The position numbers were made by a program, and so were the translations under genes. Below the pieces are notes generated by a model, which searched no databases, had not been told where the DNA came from, and saw only the letters and a list, made by a program, of their open reading frames with translations. Shown in pieces: positions 1 to 9,044 of a stretch of 14,342 bases of DNA (the first letter of the stretch is position 1; each line of letters opens with the position of its first letter). This DNA is from Planctomycetes bacterium UBA2386 (GTDB lineage Bacteria; Planctomycetota; UBA1135; UBA2386), in NCBI GenBank assembly GCA_002343845.1, contig DDSQ01000076.1, positions 12,737 to 27,078 on the forward strand, in the 5' to 3' direction.

Positions 1-1345
1 GGGCCGGGCCGAACGCGTTCCACGCGCTGCCGTCCCACCGCTGCAAGGCAGTGGCATGGCCGGCGACGACGTCGCCGTTCGGCAGCGCGTGCACGAACTG
101 GTTGCCGGTGAGAACCGAACCGATCGGCGACCACACGCCGCCGCTGCGGCGCGCGATCTGGCGCAAGCCGAGACCGGGGAACTGGAAGTTGCCGCTCGCC
201 ACGAGGTCGCCGTTCGGCGCCAGCGACAGCGCGAGGACCCCGAGCGACGGCCCGCCCGCGACGATCGGCAGCCAGGCGGTCGGCGTCGCGCGGACGACGT
301 TGCGCGCCGAGGTGGCGCCGACCATCGTGAACGTGCCGCCGACGAACAGGTCGCCGCTCGGGAGACCGACGATGGCGCGCGCCTGCGTCGGTGCGGGCAA
401 CCCGACGAGCACCGGGCTCCACGCGACGCCGTTCCACTGCGCGACCCCGCCGAACGCACCGCCGGAGCCTCCCACCAGCAGAGTGCCGTTCGCATGCAGC
501 GCCAGCGCATGCACCTGCGACTGGACAGGACTGTTCATGGCGAGCCACGTAGTGCCGTTCCATCGCGCGAGGTACGGCGCGACCACCGAGCCGATGGTCT
601 GGAACTGGCCGCCGGCGATGAGATCCCCGTTCGGCATCGTCAGCAGTTCGTCGACGCGCGACGTCGCGCCGCCGCCGAACGGCACCCACGCGCTCCCTGT
701 CCAGCGCGCGAGGTGGTCGTAGAAGACACCGCCGATGTCCGGGAAGTAGCCGCCCGCGATCAAGTCGCCGTTTTGCAGCACGGCCAGCGTCGCGACGCTC
801 GAGAACGACGCCGGACCCATCGTGGTCCAGGTGCTCCCGTTCCATCGCTGCACATTCTGCGAACCCGCCGCGACCAGATCGCCATTCGGCATCACGACGA
901 AGTCGAACACAGACTGCGACAGTCCGGCCCCGATCGGCGCCCACGCCGAACCGGTCCAGCGGGCGACGTTGGCGACCGCCACTCCACCCGACGTGGCGAA
1001 CGAGCCGCCGGCGATCAGTTCGCCGGTCGCCAGGACGAGCAGCGTCTGCACGGTCCCGTCGAGGCCACTGCCGAGGGGCGCACTGGTGTTCGTGGCGGGG
1101 TCGTGAAGCACGACGCGATTGGCAGCAAGGCCGCCGATCCACTGGAAGGCGCCCCCGAACACGACGTGCTCGCCGAGTGGGCCGGCACCGTCGGGATCCC
1201 AGCGCACCGCCGCGAGCACATCGCCGTCGGCGCCGGGCAGCACGTCGGCCGGACGCCACACGTTCGCGCATTGGCCGACGACGTTCGTCGCGCCGATGGC
1301 AAGGACCAGGACAGCACGGGACAGGAGGGAGAGAGTCGTCGTCAC
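1..1345 (-). CDS. Secreted beta-propeller repeat protein (partial, C-terminus beyond window)
   Basis: The minus strand is open from a GTG at 1345 to the window edge, giving 448 codons. The first ~25 residues form a signal peptide (short polar start, hydrophobic RAVLVLAIGA, then VVGQ as likely cleavage zone). The rest is at least eight to nine repeats of about 40-47 residues, each with a strand like PNGDLIAGG, a short loop, then ARWNGTTW or ARWTGSAW and often a PIG/PFG turn. This pattern predicts a multi-bladed beta-propeller like the WDG/PNGD repeat proteins common in planctomycetes and myxobacteria. No catalytic motif is visible, so the role (surface binding, matrix or sensing) is unknown. 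GTG was chosen because the signal peptide follows it directly; there is no in-frame ATG nearby and no clear Shine-Dalgarno site. The repeat pattern is seen directly; the fold is inferred. Confidence 0.85.
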   Translation of the reverse strand, partial: MTTTLSLLSRAVLVLAIGATNVVGQCANVWRPADVLPGADGDVLAAVRWDPDGAGPLGEHVVFGGAFQWIGGLAANRVVLHDPATNTSAPLGSGLDGTVQTLLVLATGELIAGGSFATSGGVAVANVARWTGSAWAPIGAGLSQSVFDFVVMPNGDLVAAGSQNVQRWNGSTWTTMGPASFSSVATLAVLQNGDLIAGGYFPDIGGVFYDHLARWTGSAWVPFGGGATSRVDELLTMPNGDLIAGGQFQTIGSVVAPYLARWNGTTWLAMNSPVQSQVHALALHANGTLLVGGSGGAFGGVAQWNGVAWSPVLVGLPAPTQARAIVGLPSGDLFVGGTFTMVGATSARNVVRATPTAWLPIVAGGPSLGVLALSLAPNGDLVASGNFQFPGLGLRQIARRSGGVWSPIGSVLTGNQFVHALPNGDVVAGHATALQRWDGSAWNAFGPA

Positions 1346-1524
1346 GAAGCTGGCACCGTGGGTGCGTGGAGGGCGAGGCGCGCGCCATGGCAAGGGTCGT
1401 GCCTCGCGCAGGGGACAGGCTAGGGAGCACCGTTCCGCATCGGCAGGGTCTTCCGGAGCCCCGCTCTGTTCCCTCGACGAAACAACACGGCCCACCGAGG
1501 CCATCGCTGGAGGCGCGGTCTGAG
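1346..1524. other. Intergenic gap, no gene seen
   Basis: These 179 bases lie between the end of the DUF444 gene and the start of the beta-propeller gene, both on the minus strand. Apart from the possible promoter, I see no ORF with a recognisable product and no strong hairpin followed by a T-run. In particular no spoVR-like gene follows the prkA/DUF444 pair here. Confidence 0.6.
1417..1422 (-). promoter_or_regulatory. Possible -10 element for the beta-propeller gene
   Basis: TAGCCT reads on the minus strand 71 bases before the GTG start at 1345. A CTGCCG at 1446-1441 lies 18 bases upstream and could be a weak -35. The same TAGCCT hexamer occurs before nusB. This rests on consensus similarity only and would leave a leader of about 65 bases. 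Confidence 0.3.
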
Positions 1525-2631
1525 CTAGCGCCCCTTGCCCAGGAAGCTCTTGATGCTCGGCAGGATGCCGTCGCGATCCTGGATGTCGGTCGTTACGACC
1601 TTGTCGTCGCCCTTGAACGCCGTGTCGAGGTCCTTCTTGAACTGGCCCGACCCGTACGCCGACTTCACCTGCCCGTAGCAGAACTGGTTGCACGCCGGCA
1701 GCAGGCTGTCCTTGAGCAGCGAGACGCAGTGCTCGGTGTCGCGCGTGCTCCAGTTGTCGCCGTCGCTGAAGTGGAACGGATAGACGTTCCACTCCGACGC
1801 CGGATAGCGGTCGCGCATCAACTGCAGGCACAGTTCGTAGGCCGAGCTGATCTTGGTGCCGCCGCTCTCGCGCAGGTGGAAGAACGTGTGCTGGTCGACC
1901 TCGTGGGCGACGGCGTCGTGCACGATGTAGCGCACGTCGAGGTTGCGGTACTGGTGGCGCAGCCAGGTGTCGATCCAGAACGCCTCGATGCGCACGATCT
2001 CCTTCTGCTCGCGCCCCATCGAGCCCGAAACGTCCATCATGTAGATGATCGCGGCCGAGGCTTGCGGCACCGAGCGCGTCTGCAGCGAACGGAACCGCAG
2101 GTCCTCGCGGATCGGCACCACGAGCGGTGCTTTGGGGTCGTAGGTGCCCGACGCGATCTGGCGCTTCAGCGCCTCGCGGAACGTGCGCTTGAAGTGGCGC
2201 AGCGACATCGGTCCGGCGCGCGAGATGCCGGTGTAGCGACCGGCCGCCGACCGCAGCTGCTTGTGCCCGCGCGGTTCGATGTTCGGCAGTTCGAGTTCCT
2301 CGCCGAGGATCTTCGCCAGGTCCTCGAGCGAGACGTCGACTTCGAGCGCGTGCTTGCCGGCGTCTTCACCCGCCTGCCCCTGCCCGTCGCCGTCCTGGCC
2401 GGGAACCTGCTGCCCCTGCTCGCCCTCGCCCTGGCCGACCCCCTGCTTCTGGTTGTCGCCGTGGCGGAAGCGCGGCAGCGTGATCTGCGGCAGCGGGATC
2501 GTCACGTAGCGCTGGCCCTGCTTGCCGATCAGTTCGCCGGAACTGACGAAGCGCTTGAGGTCGCGCTTGATCCGCCCCTTGACGATCTGGCGGAATCGCG
2601 TGTGGTCCTGATCGATCCGGCGAACGGACAC
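1525..2631 (-). CDS. yeaH: DUF444 / YeaH-YhbH family vWA protein, PrkA partner
   Basis: This 368-residue protein belongs to the DUF444 family (E. coli YeaH, Bacillus YhbH), which is encoded with PrkA/YeaG kinases and acts with them in stationary-phase, stress or sporulation signalling. It shows the family N-terminus ([20 protein letters not shown]), a Gly/Gln/Asp-rich flexible linker at about 60-92, and a von Willebrand A domain from about 193 with a MIDAS-type DVSGSMG (D200, S202, S204) and HFSDGDNW near 287-294. It is slightly shorter than its relatives (about 390-430 residues), mostly in the linker. It starts at GTG 2631; the prkA stop lies 7 bases upstream and a GAGTGAGG stretch overlapping that stop supplies a plausible Shine-Dalgarno site, so the two genes are very likely co-translated. 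Family assignment is confident; the biochemical activity of DUF444 proteins is not well defined. Confidence 0.93.
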   Translation of the reverse strand: MSVRRIDQDHTRFRQIVKGRIKRDLKRFVSSGELIGKQGQRYVTIPLPQITLPRFRHGDNQKQGVGQGEGEQGQQVPGQDGDGQGQAGEDAGKHALEVDVSLEDLAKILGEELELPNIEPRGHKQLRSAAGRYTGISRAGPMSLRHFKRTFREALKRQIASGTYDPKAPLVVPIREDLRFRSLQTRSVPQASAAIIYMMDVSGSMGREQKEIVRIEAFWIDTWLRHQYRNLDVRYIVHDAVAHEVDQHTFFHLRESGGTKISSAYELCLQLMRDRYPASEWNVYPFHFSDGDNWSTRDTEHCVSLLKDSLLPACNQFCYGQVKSAYGSGQFKKDLDTAFKGDDKVVTTDIQDRDGILPSIKSFLGKGR

Positions 2632-2638
2632 GCAGGCC

Positions 2639-4666
<2,028 letters not shown>

Positions 4667-4714
4667 GGGTTCTGCCGGCCGGCCGACCGCGGGGCGCGCG
4701 ATCGTGATCCGCCC

Positions 4715-4720
4715 ATCGTA
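4715..4720 (-). promoter_or_regulatory. Possible -10 element for prkA
   Basis: TACGAT reads on the minus strand 48 bases before the prkA ATG, matching four of six positions of the TATAAT consensus. No convincing -35 hexamer lies at 15-18 bases. It sits in the 126-base divergent region 4667-4792 that must hold promoters for both prkA and the M28 gene. It also falls inside the alternative upstream prkA extension, which would be untranslated if this promoter is used. Confidence 0.3.
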
Positions 4721-4776
4721 TCGGCGTCGCCGAACACGGCCATGAGCCAATTCCCCGCCGACGAGGCCTCGGCTCT

Positions 4777-4784
4777 GCTAGCTT
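4777..4784 (+). promoter_or_regulatory. Possible extended -10 element close to the M28 gene start
   Basis: The bases read G-C-TAGCTT with TG at 4776-4777, so an extended -10 (TGCTAGCTT) is possible. The hexamer TAGCTT occupies 4779-4784 and ends 8 bases before the ATG at 4793. Transcription from it would start at or next to the ATG, giving a leaderless mRNA. This is inferred from sequence likeness only. Confidence 0.35.
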
Positions 4785-4792
4785 CCCCGACC

Positions 4793-5833
4793 ATGTCGGT
4801 TCGCACGCGCACGTTCCGCTTCCCCATCCTGCTGCTGACCGCGGCACTGGCTGCAGCCTGCGGCGGATCGCGCGGCCCGATCGACGGCGACAAGGCGATG
4901 GCGCACGTGCGCGCGATGGTCGCGTTCGGCCCGCGACCGTTCGGGTCGGCGGCGCTCGCCAAGACCACGGACTACCTCGAAGCCGAGGTCAAGAAGCTCG
5001 GCCTCGTGCCCAAGCGCCACGAGGTCCTGCACGAGAAGGAGCAGAAGATCATCCGCAACCTGTACGCGCAGATCGACGGCGACGACCCCGAGAAGGGCCC
5101 GGTGCTGGTGATCGGCGCCCACTACGACACCAAGGTCTTCGAAGGCTGCAAGGAGTGGACGCACAGCACGCCGTTCCTCGGCGCGATCGACGGCGGCGGC
5201 GCGCCGGCGGTGCTGCTCGAACTCGGCCGCGTGCTGCAGGAACCCGCCCACCGCGCGAAGTGCAACGTCTGGCTCTACTGGATCGACGCCGAGGAGTCGA
5301 TCGACTGGACCTGGAACGACGAGCGGGCGCTGCTCGGCAGCAAGGCGTTCTGCAAGATGCTGTCGGAGACCAAGCAACTGTCGCGCATCAAGGCCTTCGT
5401 GCTGCTCGACCTGATCGGCAGCAAGGACTGGAAGATCGACAAGGACGGCAACAGCGAAGCGCGGCTGCAGGACATCGTCGCGCGCGCCGCCAAGGCGATG
5501 GGCGAGGAAAACCGCGTGCAGCAGTTCCCGACCCCGCTCGAGATCCAGCGCTACAAGGAGTACGCGCGGCAGCAGGGCAAGCCCGAGACCTGGGGCATCA
5601 CCGACGACCACAACACCTTCACGCGCTACGGCGTACCGAGCGTGCTGCTGATCGACTTCGAGCGGCGGATCCCGGGCCGCGCGCAGGAGATGCCGAAGAC
5701 CGACTTCCACCAGTGGTGGCACACGCCCGAGGACAACCTCGACGCCATGGATCCCGACGCGCTCGCGTTCGCGGGCAACCTGGTGCTGCAGGCGATGCCC
5801 GAGTTCCAGGCGTTCGTGCTCGGCCGCAAGTGA
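4793..5833 (+). CDS. M28-family / glutaminyl-cyclase-like zinc enzyme, lipoprotein
   Basis: This 346-residue protein carries the metal and catalytic signature of the M28 clan shared by aminopeptidases and glutaminyl-peptide cyclotransferases: H110/D112 in GAHYDTK, D133 in GAIDGGGA, the E167-E168 pair in DAEES, D206 in LLDLIGS and H310 in WWHTPEDN. The Trp before the last His, the DW.W..D..LLGSK stretch after the Glu pair and the DDH...GVP segment favour the glutaminyl-cyclase-like branch, but peptidase activity cannot be excluded. The N-terminus is a lipoprotein signal ending in LAAAC (C23), so the enzyme is probably anchored outside the cytoplasm. The ATG at 4793 was chosen because the lipoprotein signal starts there; an in-frame ATG at 4742 would add 17 residues that spoil it. 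It is followed at once by a paralogue of nearly equal length. Diverges from prkA across 126 bases. Confidence 0.88.
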   Translation: MSVRTRTFRFPILLLTAALAAACGGSRGPIDGDKAMAHVRAMVAFGPRPFGSAALAKTTDYLEAEVKKLGLVPKRHEVLHEKEQKIIRNLYAQIDGDDPEKGPVLVIGAHYDTKVFEGCKEWTHSTPFLGAIDGGGAPAVLLELGRVLQEPAHRAKCNVWLYWIDAEESIDWTWNDERALLGSKAFCKMLSETKQLSRIKAFVLLDLIGSKDWKIDKDGNSEARLQDIVARAAKAMGEENRVQQFPTPLEIQRYKEYARQQGKPETWGITDDHNTFTRYGVPSVLLIDFERRIPGRAQEMPKTDFHQWWHTPEDNLDAMDPDALAFAGNLVLQAMPEFQAFVLGRK

Positions 5834-5847
5834 ACGGAGCCCGGCTC

Positions 5848-6870
5848 GTGCGCGCGACCACGCTCTTCGCCCTCGTGCTCGGCGCGCTCGGCGCGTGCCT
5901 CGGCGCCGCGCTGGCGACCCGCGGCCAGAACCCGCCGCAGCGGCCCCCGTCGACGCCGCAGCACCCCGAGGTCGACAAGCGGCAGGTGCAACCGCTCGAG
6001 CCGGTGCGCGCACCGGCGGACCTCGGCGCCCGCGCGTTCGAGCACGCGCGCACGATCGTCGGCTTCGGGCCGCGCCATGCGGGCACGCCCGGCTGGGGCA
6101 AGCAGCTCGACTACATCGCGCGCACGCTCGAAGGCCACGGGCTCGTCGTGCAGCGCGACACCTGGACCGATCGCAAGGAGCTGATCACGTTCACCAACCT
6201 GTCGGCGCGCATTCCGGGCGCGCGGCCGGAGCGCATCGTGCTCGCCTGCCACCACGACACGAAGTGCACGCAGGGCCACGCGGATCCCAAGCACAACTTC
6301 CACTTCGTCGGCGCCAACGACGGCGCCTCGGCCGTGGCCATGCTGCTCGCGCTGGCACCCCTGCTGCAGGCGGGCAAGCACGAGGCGACCATCGAACTGG
6401 TGTTCTTCGACGGCGAGGAGAGCCTCGACTGGGCCTGGAACGACGCCGCGCGCGCCCTGTTCGGCAGCCGCCGGTTCGTCAAGCGGCACCGCGAGGCGCT
6501 GCTCGTCGGCGAGGAGAGCCGCATCGAGGCCCTCGTGCTGCTCGACATGGTCGGCCGCACCGACCTGCACATCCAGGACGAGCTCTACTCGACGCGCGCG
6601 CTGCGTCAGCTCGCGTGGTCGGCGGCCGTCGCCTGCGGGCACCAGAAGCACTTCTTCCAGCGCGCCGAGGCGGCGAGCGACGACCACGTGCCGTTCCTCG
6701 AAGTCGGCATCCCGTCGCTCGACCTGATCGACCTCAACGGCAACGTGCACTGGCACACGCCGACCGACACGCTCGAGAACATGTCGCCCAGCAGCCTGCA
6801 GATCGTCGCCGACGTGGTGCTGACGATGCTCCCCGAGGTGGAACGGCAGTACGTGACGACCCGGCGCTGA
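5848..6870 (+). CDS. Second M28-family / glutaminyl-cyclase-like zinc enzyme
   Basis: This 340-residue protein is a paralogue of the preceding gene. It keeps the same ligands: H135/D137 in CHHDTK, D158 in GANDGAS, E190-E191 in FFDGEES, D233 in LLDMVG and H303 in HWHTPTD; LFGSRRF and DDHVPFLEVGIP resemble glutaminyl cyclases. The N-terminus has one hydrophobic segment (about 3-23) containing LGAC at 14-17, so it is either a lipoprotein or a membrane-anchored/exported protein, followed by a Pro/Gln-rich linker (about 28-58). GTG at 5848 was chosen because GGAG at 5836-5839 sits 8 bases before it; the alternative GTG at 5830 overlaps the previous stop (GTGA) and would add six residues. The tight spacing indicates one operon. 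Substrate is unknown: N-terminal Gln cyclisation or aminopeptidase activity are both possible. Confidence 0.87.
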   Translation: MRATTLFALVLGALGACLGAALATRGQNPPQRPPSTPQHPEVDKRQVQPLEPVRAPADLGARAFEHARTIVGFGPRHAGTPGWGKQLDYIARTLEGHGLVVQRDTWTDRKELITFTNLSARIPGARPERIVLACHHDTKCTQGHADPKHNFHFVGANDGASAVAMLLALAPLLQAGKHEATIELVFFDGEESLDWAWNDAARALFGSRRFVKRHREALLVGEESRIEALVLLDMVGRTDLHIQDELYSTRALRQLAWSAAVACGHQKHFFQRAEAASDDHVPFLEVGIPSLDLIDLNGNVHWHTPTDTLENMSPSSLQIVADVVLTMLPEVERQYVTTRR

Positions 6871-6888
6871 ACGCGTGCGGAGCGACGG

Positions 6889-7188
6889 CTAGCCCGACGC
6901 CGGGGGCACGCGGCGACGCGGCCGATGGCGCCACAGCATGAAGAGCACGACGGCGAGCACCGGCCACTTCAGCCACGTCACCAGCACGCCCGCGGCGAGC
7001 AAACCGCCGTAGCCGACCGCGATGACGACCCCGAAGAACAGCATCCAGCCATCGCCGGCCGATTCGCCGCGCCGTCTCGCTCGCTGCATCCTGGCGTGCG
7101 CCGTCGTCGGGATCGTCGGCTCGCCCACGTTCTCCGCCGGCGACTTCGGCCAGCGCAGCGGCAGCTTCGGTTCGGTCGCGTCGTCCAT
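6889..7188 (-). CDS. Small membrane protein of unknown function
   Basis: The 99-residue frame has a polar N-terminal half (rich in Pro, Arg, Glu; about 1-48) followed by hydrophobic segments at about 50-73 and 76-91 separated by a Lys, and an Arg/His-rich tail ending in PPASG. Two membrane passes are likely. I recognise no family. The ATG at 7188 was chosen over an in-frame ATG at 7224, which adds 12 residues without any ribosome site. It converges with the second M28 gene, leaving only 18 bases between stops and no clear terminator hairpin. The hydrophobic pattern supports a real gene, but in such GC-rich DNA a short frame like this is only moderately secure. Confidence 0.55.
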   Translation of the reverse strand: MDDATEPKLPLRWPKSPAENVGEPTIPTTAHARMQRARRRGESAGDGWMLFFGVVIAVGYGGLLAAGVLVTWLKWPVLAVVLFMLWRHRPRRRVPPASG

Positions 7189-7507
7189 GGCCCGGGTCCA
7201 TCGAATGGCTGCGTCCCGAACCACCCAGGACCAGCCCCGGCACGGTCCTCTCCTCCCGCGACCGCGTCAACGCCCCTCCTGCCGCGCCCTGCCTGCCGCT
7301 GCTCGTGCACACGCCGCGACGACCGACGCCAGGACGAGTCGCCGAGGCGGTTGCGACGTCATTCGCCAGCGAGCCACTGCACGACCGCGCGGTTGTCGAA
7401 CGGCTTCGGCAACAGCGCATCCGCCCCGGCTGCCTCGGCGTCGCAGATCGATGGCACCCGGGGATTCGACGGTCGCGCCTCGACGGCGACGGCGCCACAC
7501 TGGCGCG
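7189..7507. other. Gene-poor stretch between divergent genes
   Basis: These 319 bases separate the small membrane protein (minus) from the alpha/beta hydrolase (plus). The right half contains the receiver-domain remnant and an inverted repeat that ends one base before the hydrolase ATG. In 7189-7358 I see no convincing gene, RNA or hairpin; open frames crossing it are Arg/Ser/Pro-rich and look like high-GC noise. Confidence 0.6.
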
Positions 7508-7511
7508 ATGC
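7359..7511 (-). pseudogene. Remnant of a response-regulator receiver domain (C-terminal end)
   Basis: A 50-codon minus-strand frame bounded upstream by an in-frame TGA and ending at TGA 7361-7359 has no plausible start. Its last ~28 residues read AEAAGADALLPKPF then DNRAVVQWLAGE. That matches the end of CheY-like receiver domains: the AGAD.LL turn, the conserved Lys of the KPF motif, and the final amphipathic helix. The phospho-acceptor Asp and all earlier strands are missing, and the upstream DNA is occupied by the hydrolase gene on the other strand. The likeliest reading is a decayed tail of a lost receiver protein. The motif is seen directly; the decay history is inferred. A chance match in GC-rich DNA is possible. 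Confidence 0.45.
7492..7506. promoter_or_regulatory. Perfect inverted repeat (operator-like) before the hydrolase gene
   Basis: GCGCCA-CAC-TGGCGC is a perfect 6-base inverted repeat with a 3-base centre, ending one base before the ATG at 7508. It overlaps a possible -10 hexamer CACACT (7496-7501). Its position would let a bound dimeric protein block transcription, or, if transcribed, form a short hairpin. A looser relative lies before ftsY (12744-12761). Confidence 0.35.
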
Positions 7512-8299
7512 TCACCACCGAGCGGCAGGGCCGCACGATCTCGTACACCCGCGAAGGCGACGGCCCCGGCGTGCTGCTGATCCCCGGCCTCGGCTCGGGC
7601 GCGCGGCTGTTCGGCACGCTGCCGCGTCGTTTCGCGCGCTCCGGCTTCACGTGCGCCGCGCTCGATCCGGTCGGCCTGCCGCCCGGTCCGCCGCTGCCGG
7701 GCGGCGTGTTCGACTTCGCCGCTGCTGCCGCCGACGCGCTGGCCGTCGCCGCACTGCTGCCCAAACCCGTGGCGCTGGTCGGCACCTCGCTCGGCGGCAA
7801 GGTGGCGCTGGTCGCCGCCGCCACGCAGAGCCCCGCCGCGCACCGGCTGGTGATGCTGTGCAGCTCCGCACTGCGCACGCCGCGCAGCGAACGCGTCTAC
7901 CGCTGGTTCGAACTGCTGAGCACCGTCGTCGACGGCAAGTGGCTCGGCGACCTGACCGCGCCGTTCCTGTTCGGCGAGACGTTCCAGCGGGAACGCTCGG
8001 CCGTCGTCGACGACATCGTTCGCGCCACGAAGCCCAGCCCCGAGTCGCGCGCGTTCATGCAGGCGCAGGCGCGGGCGCTGCAGAGCTTCGACGGCGAGGC
8101 GGCCTGCGCGCAGGTGCGCTGGCCGACGTTGTGCCTCGCCGGCGGCGAGGACACGCTGACCCTGCCGCGCGAGGTCGCGGCAACCGCCGCGCGTATCGCC
8201 GGTTCGCAGCACGAGTGTTTCGCGACCGCGGGGCACAGCCTGCTGCTCGAGAGTGCCGCAGCGTTCGACCGCGTGATCGCGTTCCTGCGGGCGGTTTGA
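7508..8299 (+). CDS. Alpha/beta hydrolase fold protein
   Basis: The 263-residue protein shows the full alpha/beta hydrolase layout. There is an oxyanion-type LLIPGLGSGARLF near the N-terminus (23-35), a nucleophile elbow VGTSLGGK with S94, an acid residue D215 in LAGGEDTLT, and a catalytic H243 in TAGHSLLLE. No signal peptide is present, so it is probably cytoplasmic. Length and motifs fit small esterases, lactonases or hydrolases of the HsaD/BioH-like superfamily, but the substrate cannot be read from the sequence. The ATG at 7508 follows an inverted repeat and a -10-like CACACT at a distance of 6 bases, with no Shine-Dalgarno site, which fits a leaderless mRNA. It stands alone, with a 112-base gap to the next gene. 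Confidence 0.9.
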   Translation: MLTTERQGRTISYTREGDGPGVLLIPGLGSGARLFGTLPRRFARSGFTCAALDPVGLPPGPPLPGGVFDFAAAAADALAVAALLPKPVALVGTSLGGKVALVAAATQSPAAHRLVMLCSSALRTPRSERVYRWFELLSTVVDGKWLGDLTAPFLFGETFQRERSAVVDDIVRATKPSPESRAFMQAQARALQSFDGEAACAQVRWPTLCLAGGEDTLTLPREVAATAARIAGSQHECFATAGHSLLLESAAAFDRVIAFLRAV

Positions 8300-8399
8300 C
8301 GCGGGCCGGTCGCGGAACGGGACGCCGATGCCATGGCTCGGCGAACGGTGTCGCGATTCGCGTCGATGCCCGGCCGTCCTCAGATCAGCACGACAGACC

Positions 8400-8403
8400 A
8401 GGA
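8400..8403 (+). promoter_or_regulatory. Shine-Dalgarno site of the EF-hand gene
   Basis: AGGA lies 8 bases before the ATG at 8412 and supports that start over an in-frame upstream ATG at 8328. Clear ribosome sites are rare in this window, so it stands out. Confidence 0.5.
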
Positions 8404-8411
8404 ACGCCACC

Positions 8412-9035
8412 ATGATCCATCGCCTGCTGCGCGCGGCCCTCGCGGTCGCCGCCCTCTCTTCGTTCAGCGCCGCCCAGGAAGGCGGCAGCACCAGCACCGA
8501 GACGCCGCGCGTCGAGCGGCCGATGCCGCCCAAGGCCAAGGGCGATGCGGCCGCCGCGGCGGCGCGCGAGCGCCTGCAGAAGTTCCTCGCCGAGCACCCC
8601 GAACTGCGCGAGAAGCTGAAGGCGCAGGCCGACGCCGACGGCGACGGCAAGCTCGACGCCGCCGAGAAGAAGCGGCTGTACGCGCTGGTCGAGCACCGCA
8701 TGCGCGAGGCGCAAGAGCGGCGCGAGGAGCGGCGCGAAGACCGCCGCGACGAGCGGCAGGAAGACCGGCGTGACGAACGGCGTGACGAGCGACGTGACGA
8801 CCGACGCGACGAGCGGCGAGACGAACGGCGCGAGCGTGCCGACCGCGACGGCGACGGCCGCGTCGAGCCGGCCGAGAAGAAGCGCGCCCAGCAGGTGCGC
8901 GGCAAGGAGGGCTGCGAGCACTGCCGCGAGAAGGCGACCGGGAAGCCGGCGGAGAAGCCGGCCGAGAAGACGCGCACCGACGTGAAGCCGAAGGCGAAGT
9001 CGAAGCCCGCGCCGCGACCGGCGCGCGACGGCTGA
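8412..9035 (+). CDS. Secreted EF-hand protein with Arg/Asp/Glu repeat linker
   Basis: This 207-residue protein starts with a signal peptide (hydrophobic LLRAALAVAALSS, cleavage probably near SAAQ at 19-22). It has two canonical 12-residue EF-hand loops, DADGDGKLDAAE at 74-85 and DRDGDGRVEPAE at 144-155, each with Asp at positions 1, 3 and 5, Gly at 6 and Glu at 12. Between them lies a long helix-prone linker (about 100-142) made of RRDE/RRED units. The C-terminal part holds a CEHC pair (C168, C171) and a Lys/Pro/Ala-rich basic tail. Calcium binding is well supported by the loops; the biological role is unknown. Small EF-hand proteins with this composition are common in planctomycetes. It converges with the next gene, leaving 9 bases between the stops. 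Confidence 0.85.
   Translation: MIHRLLRAALAVAALSSFSAAQEGGSTSTETPRVERPMPPKAKGDAAAAAARERLQKFLAEHPELREKLKAQADADGDGKLDAAEKKRLYALVEHRMREAQERREERREDRRDERQEDRRDERRDERRDDRRDERRDERRERADRDGDGRVEPAEKKRAQQVRGKEGCEHCREKATGKPAEKPAEKTRTDVKPKAKSKPAPRPARDG
8718..8837 (+). repeat. Degenerate in-frame tandem repeat encoding RRDE units
   Basis: Roughly ten copies of a 12-base unit (CGG/CGC/CGA CGC/CGT GAC GAG/GAA) encode the charged linker between the two EF-hands. Copies differ mainly at third codon positions, so the protein repeat is kept under selection or the array is old. Slippage could vary the copy number. Confidence 0.8.
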
Positions 9036-9044
9036 ACCGTTCCC

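Noticed and set aside
56..1423. Long plus-strand open frame opposite the beta-propeller gene
   Set aside because: Its translation is Arg/Ala/Asp/Gln-rich noise without motifs. The minus strand encodes clear repeats and a signal peptide, so this is a GC-driven shadow.
1440..1524. Possible terminator after the DUF444 gene
   Set aside because: Only 3-4 base stems can be drawn and there is no T-run on the minus strand.
8718..8837. Tandem DNA repeat considered as a CRISPR or integration-type array
   Set aside because: The units are in-frame 12-base codon repeats with no spacers and encode the EF-hand linker.
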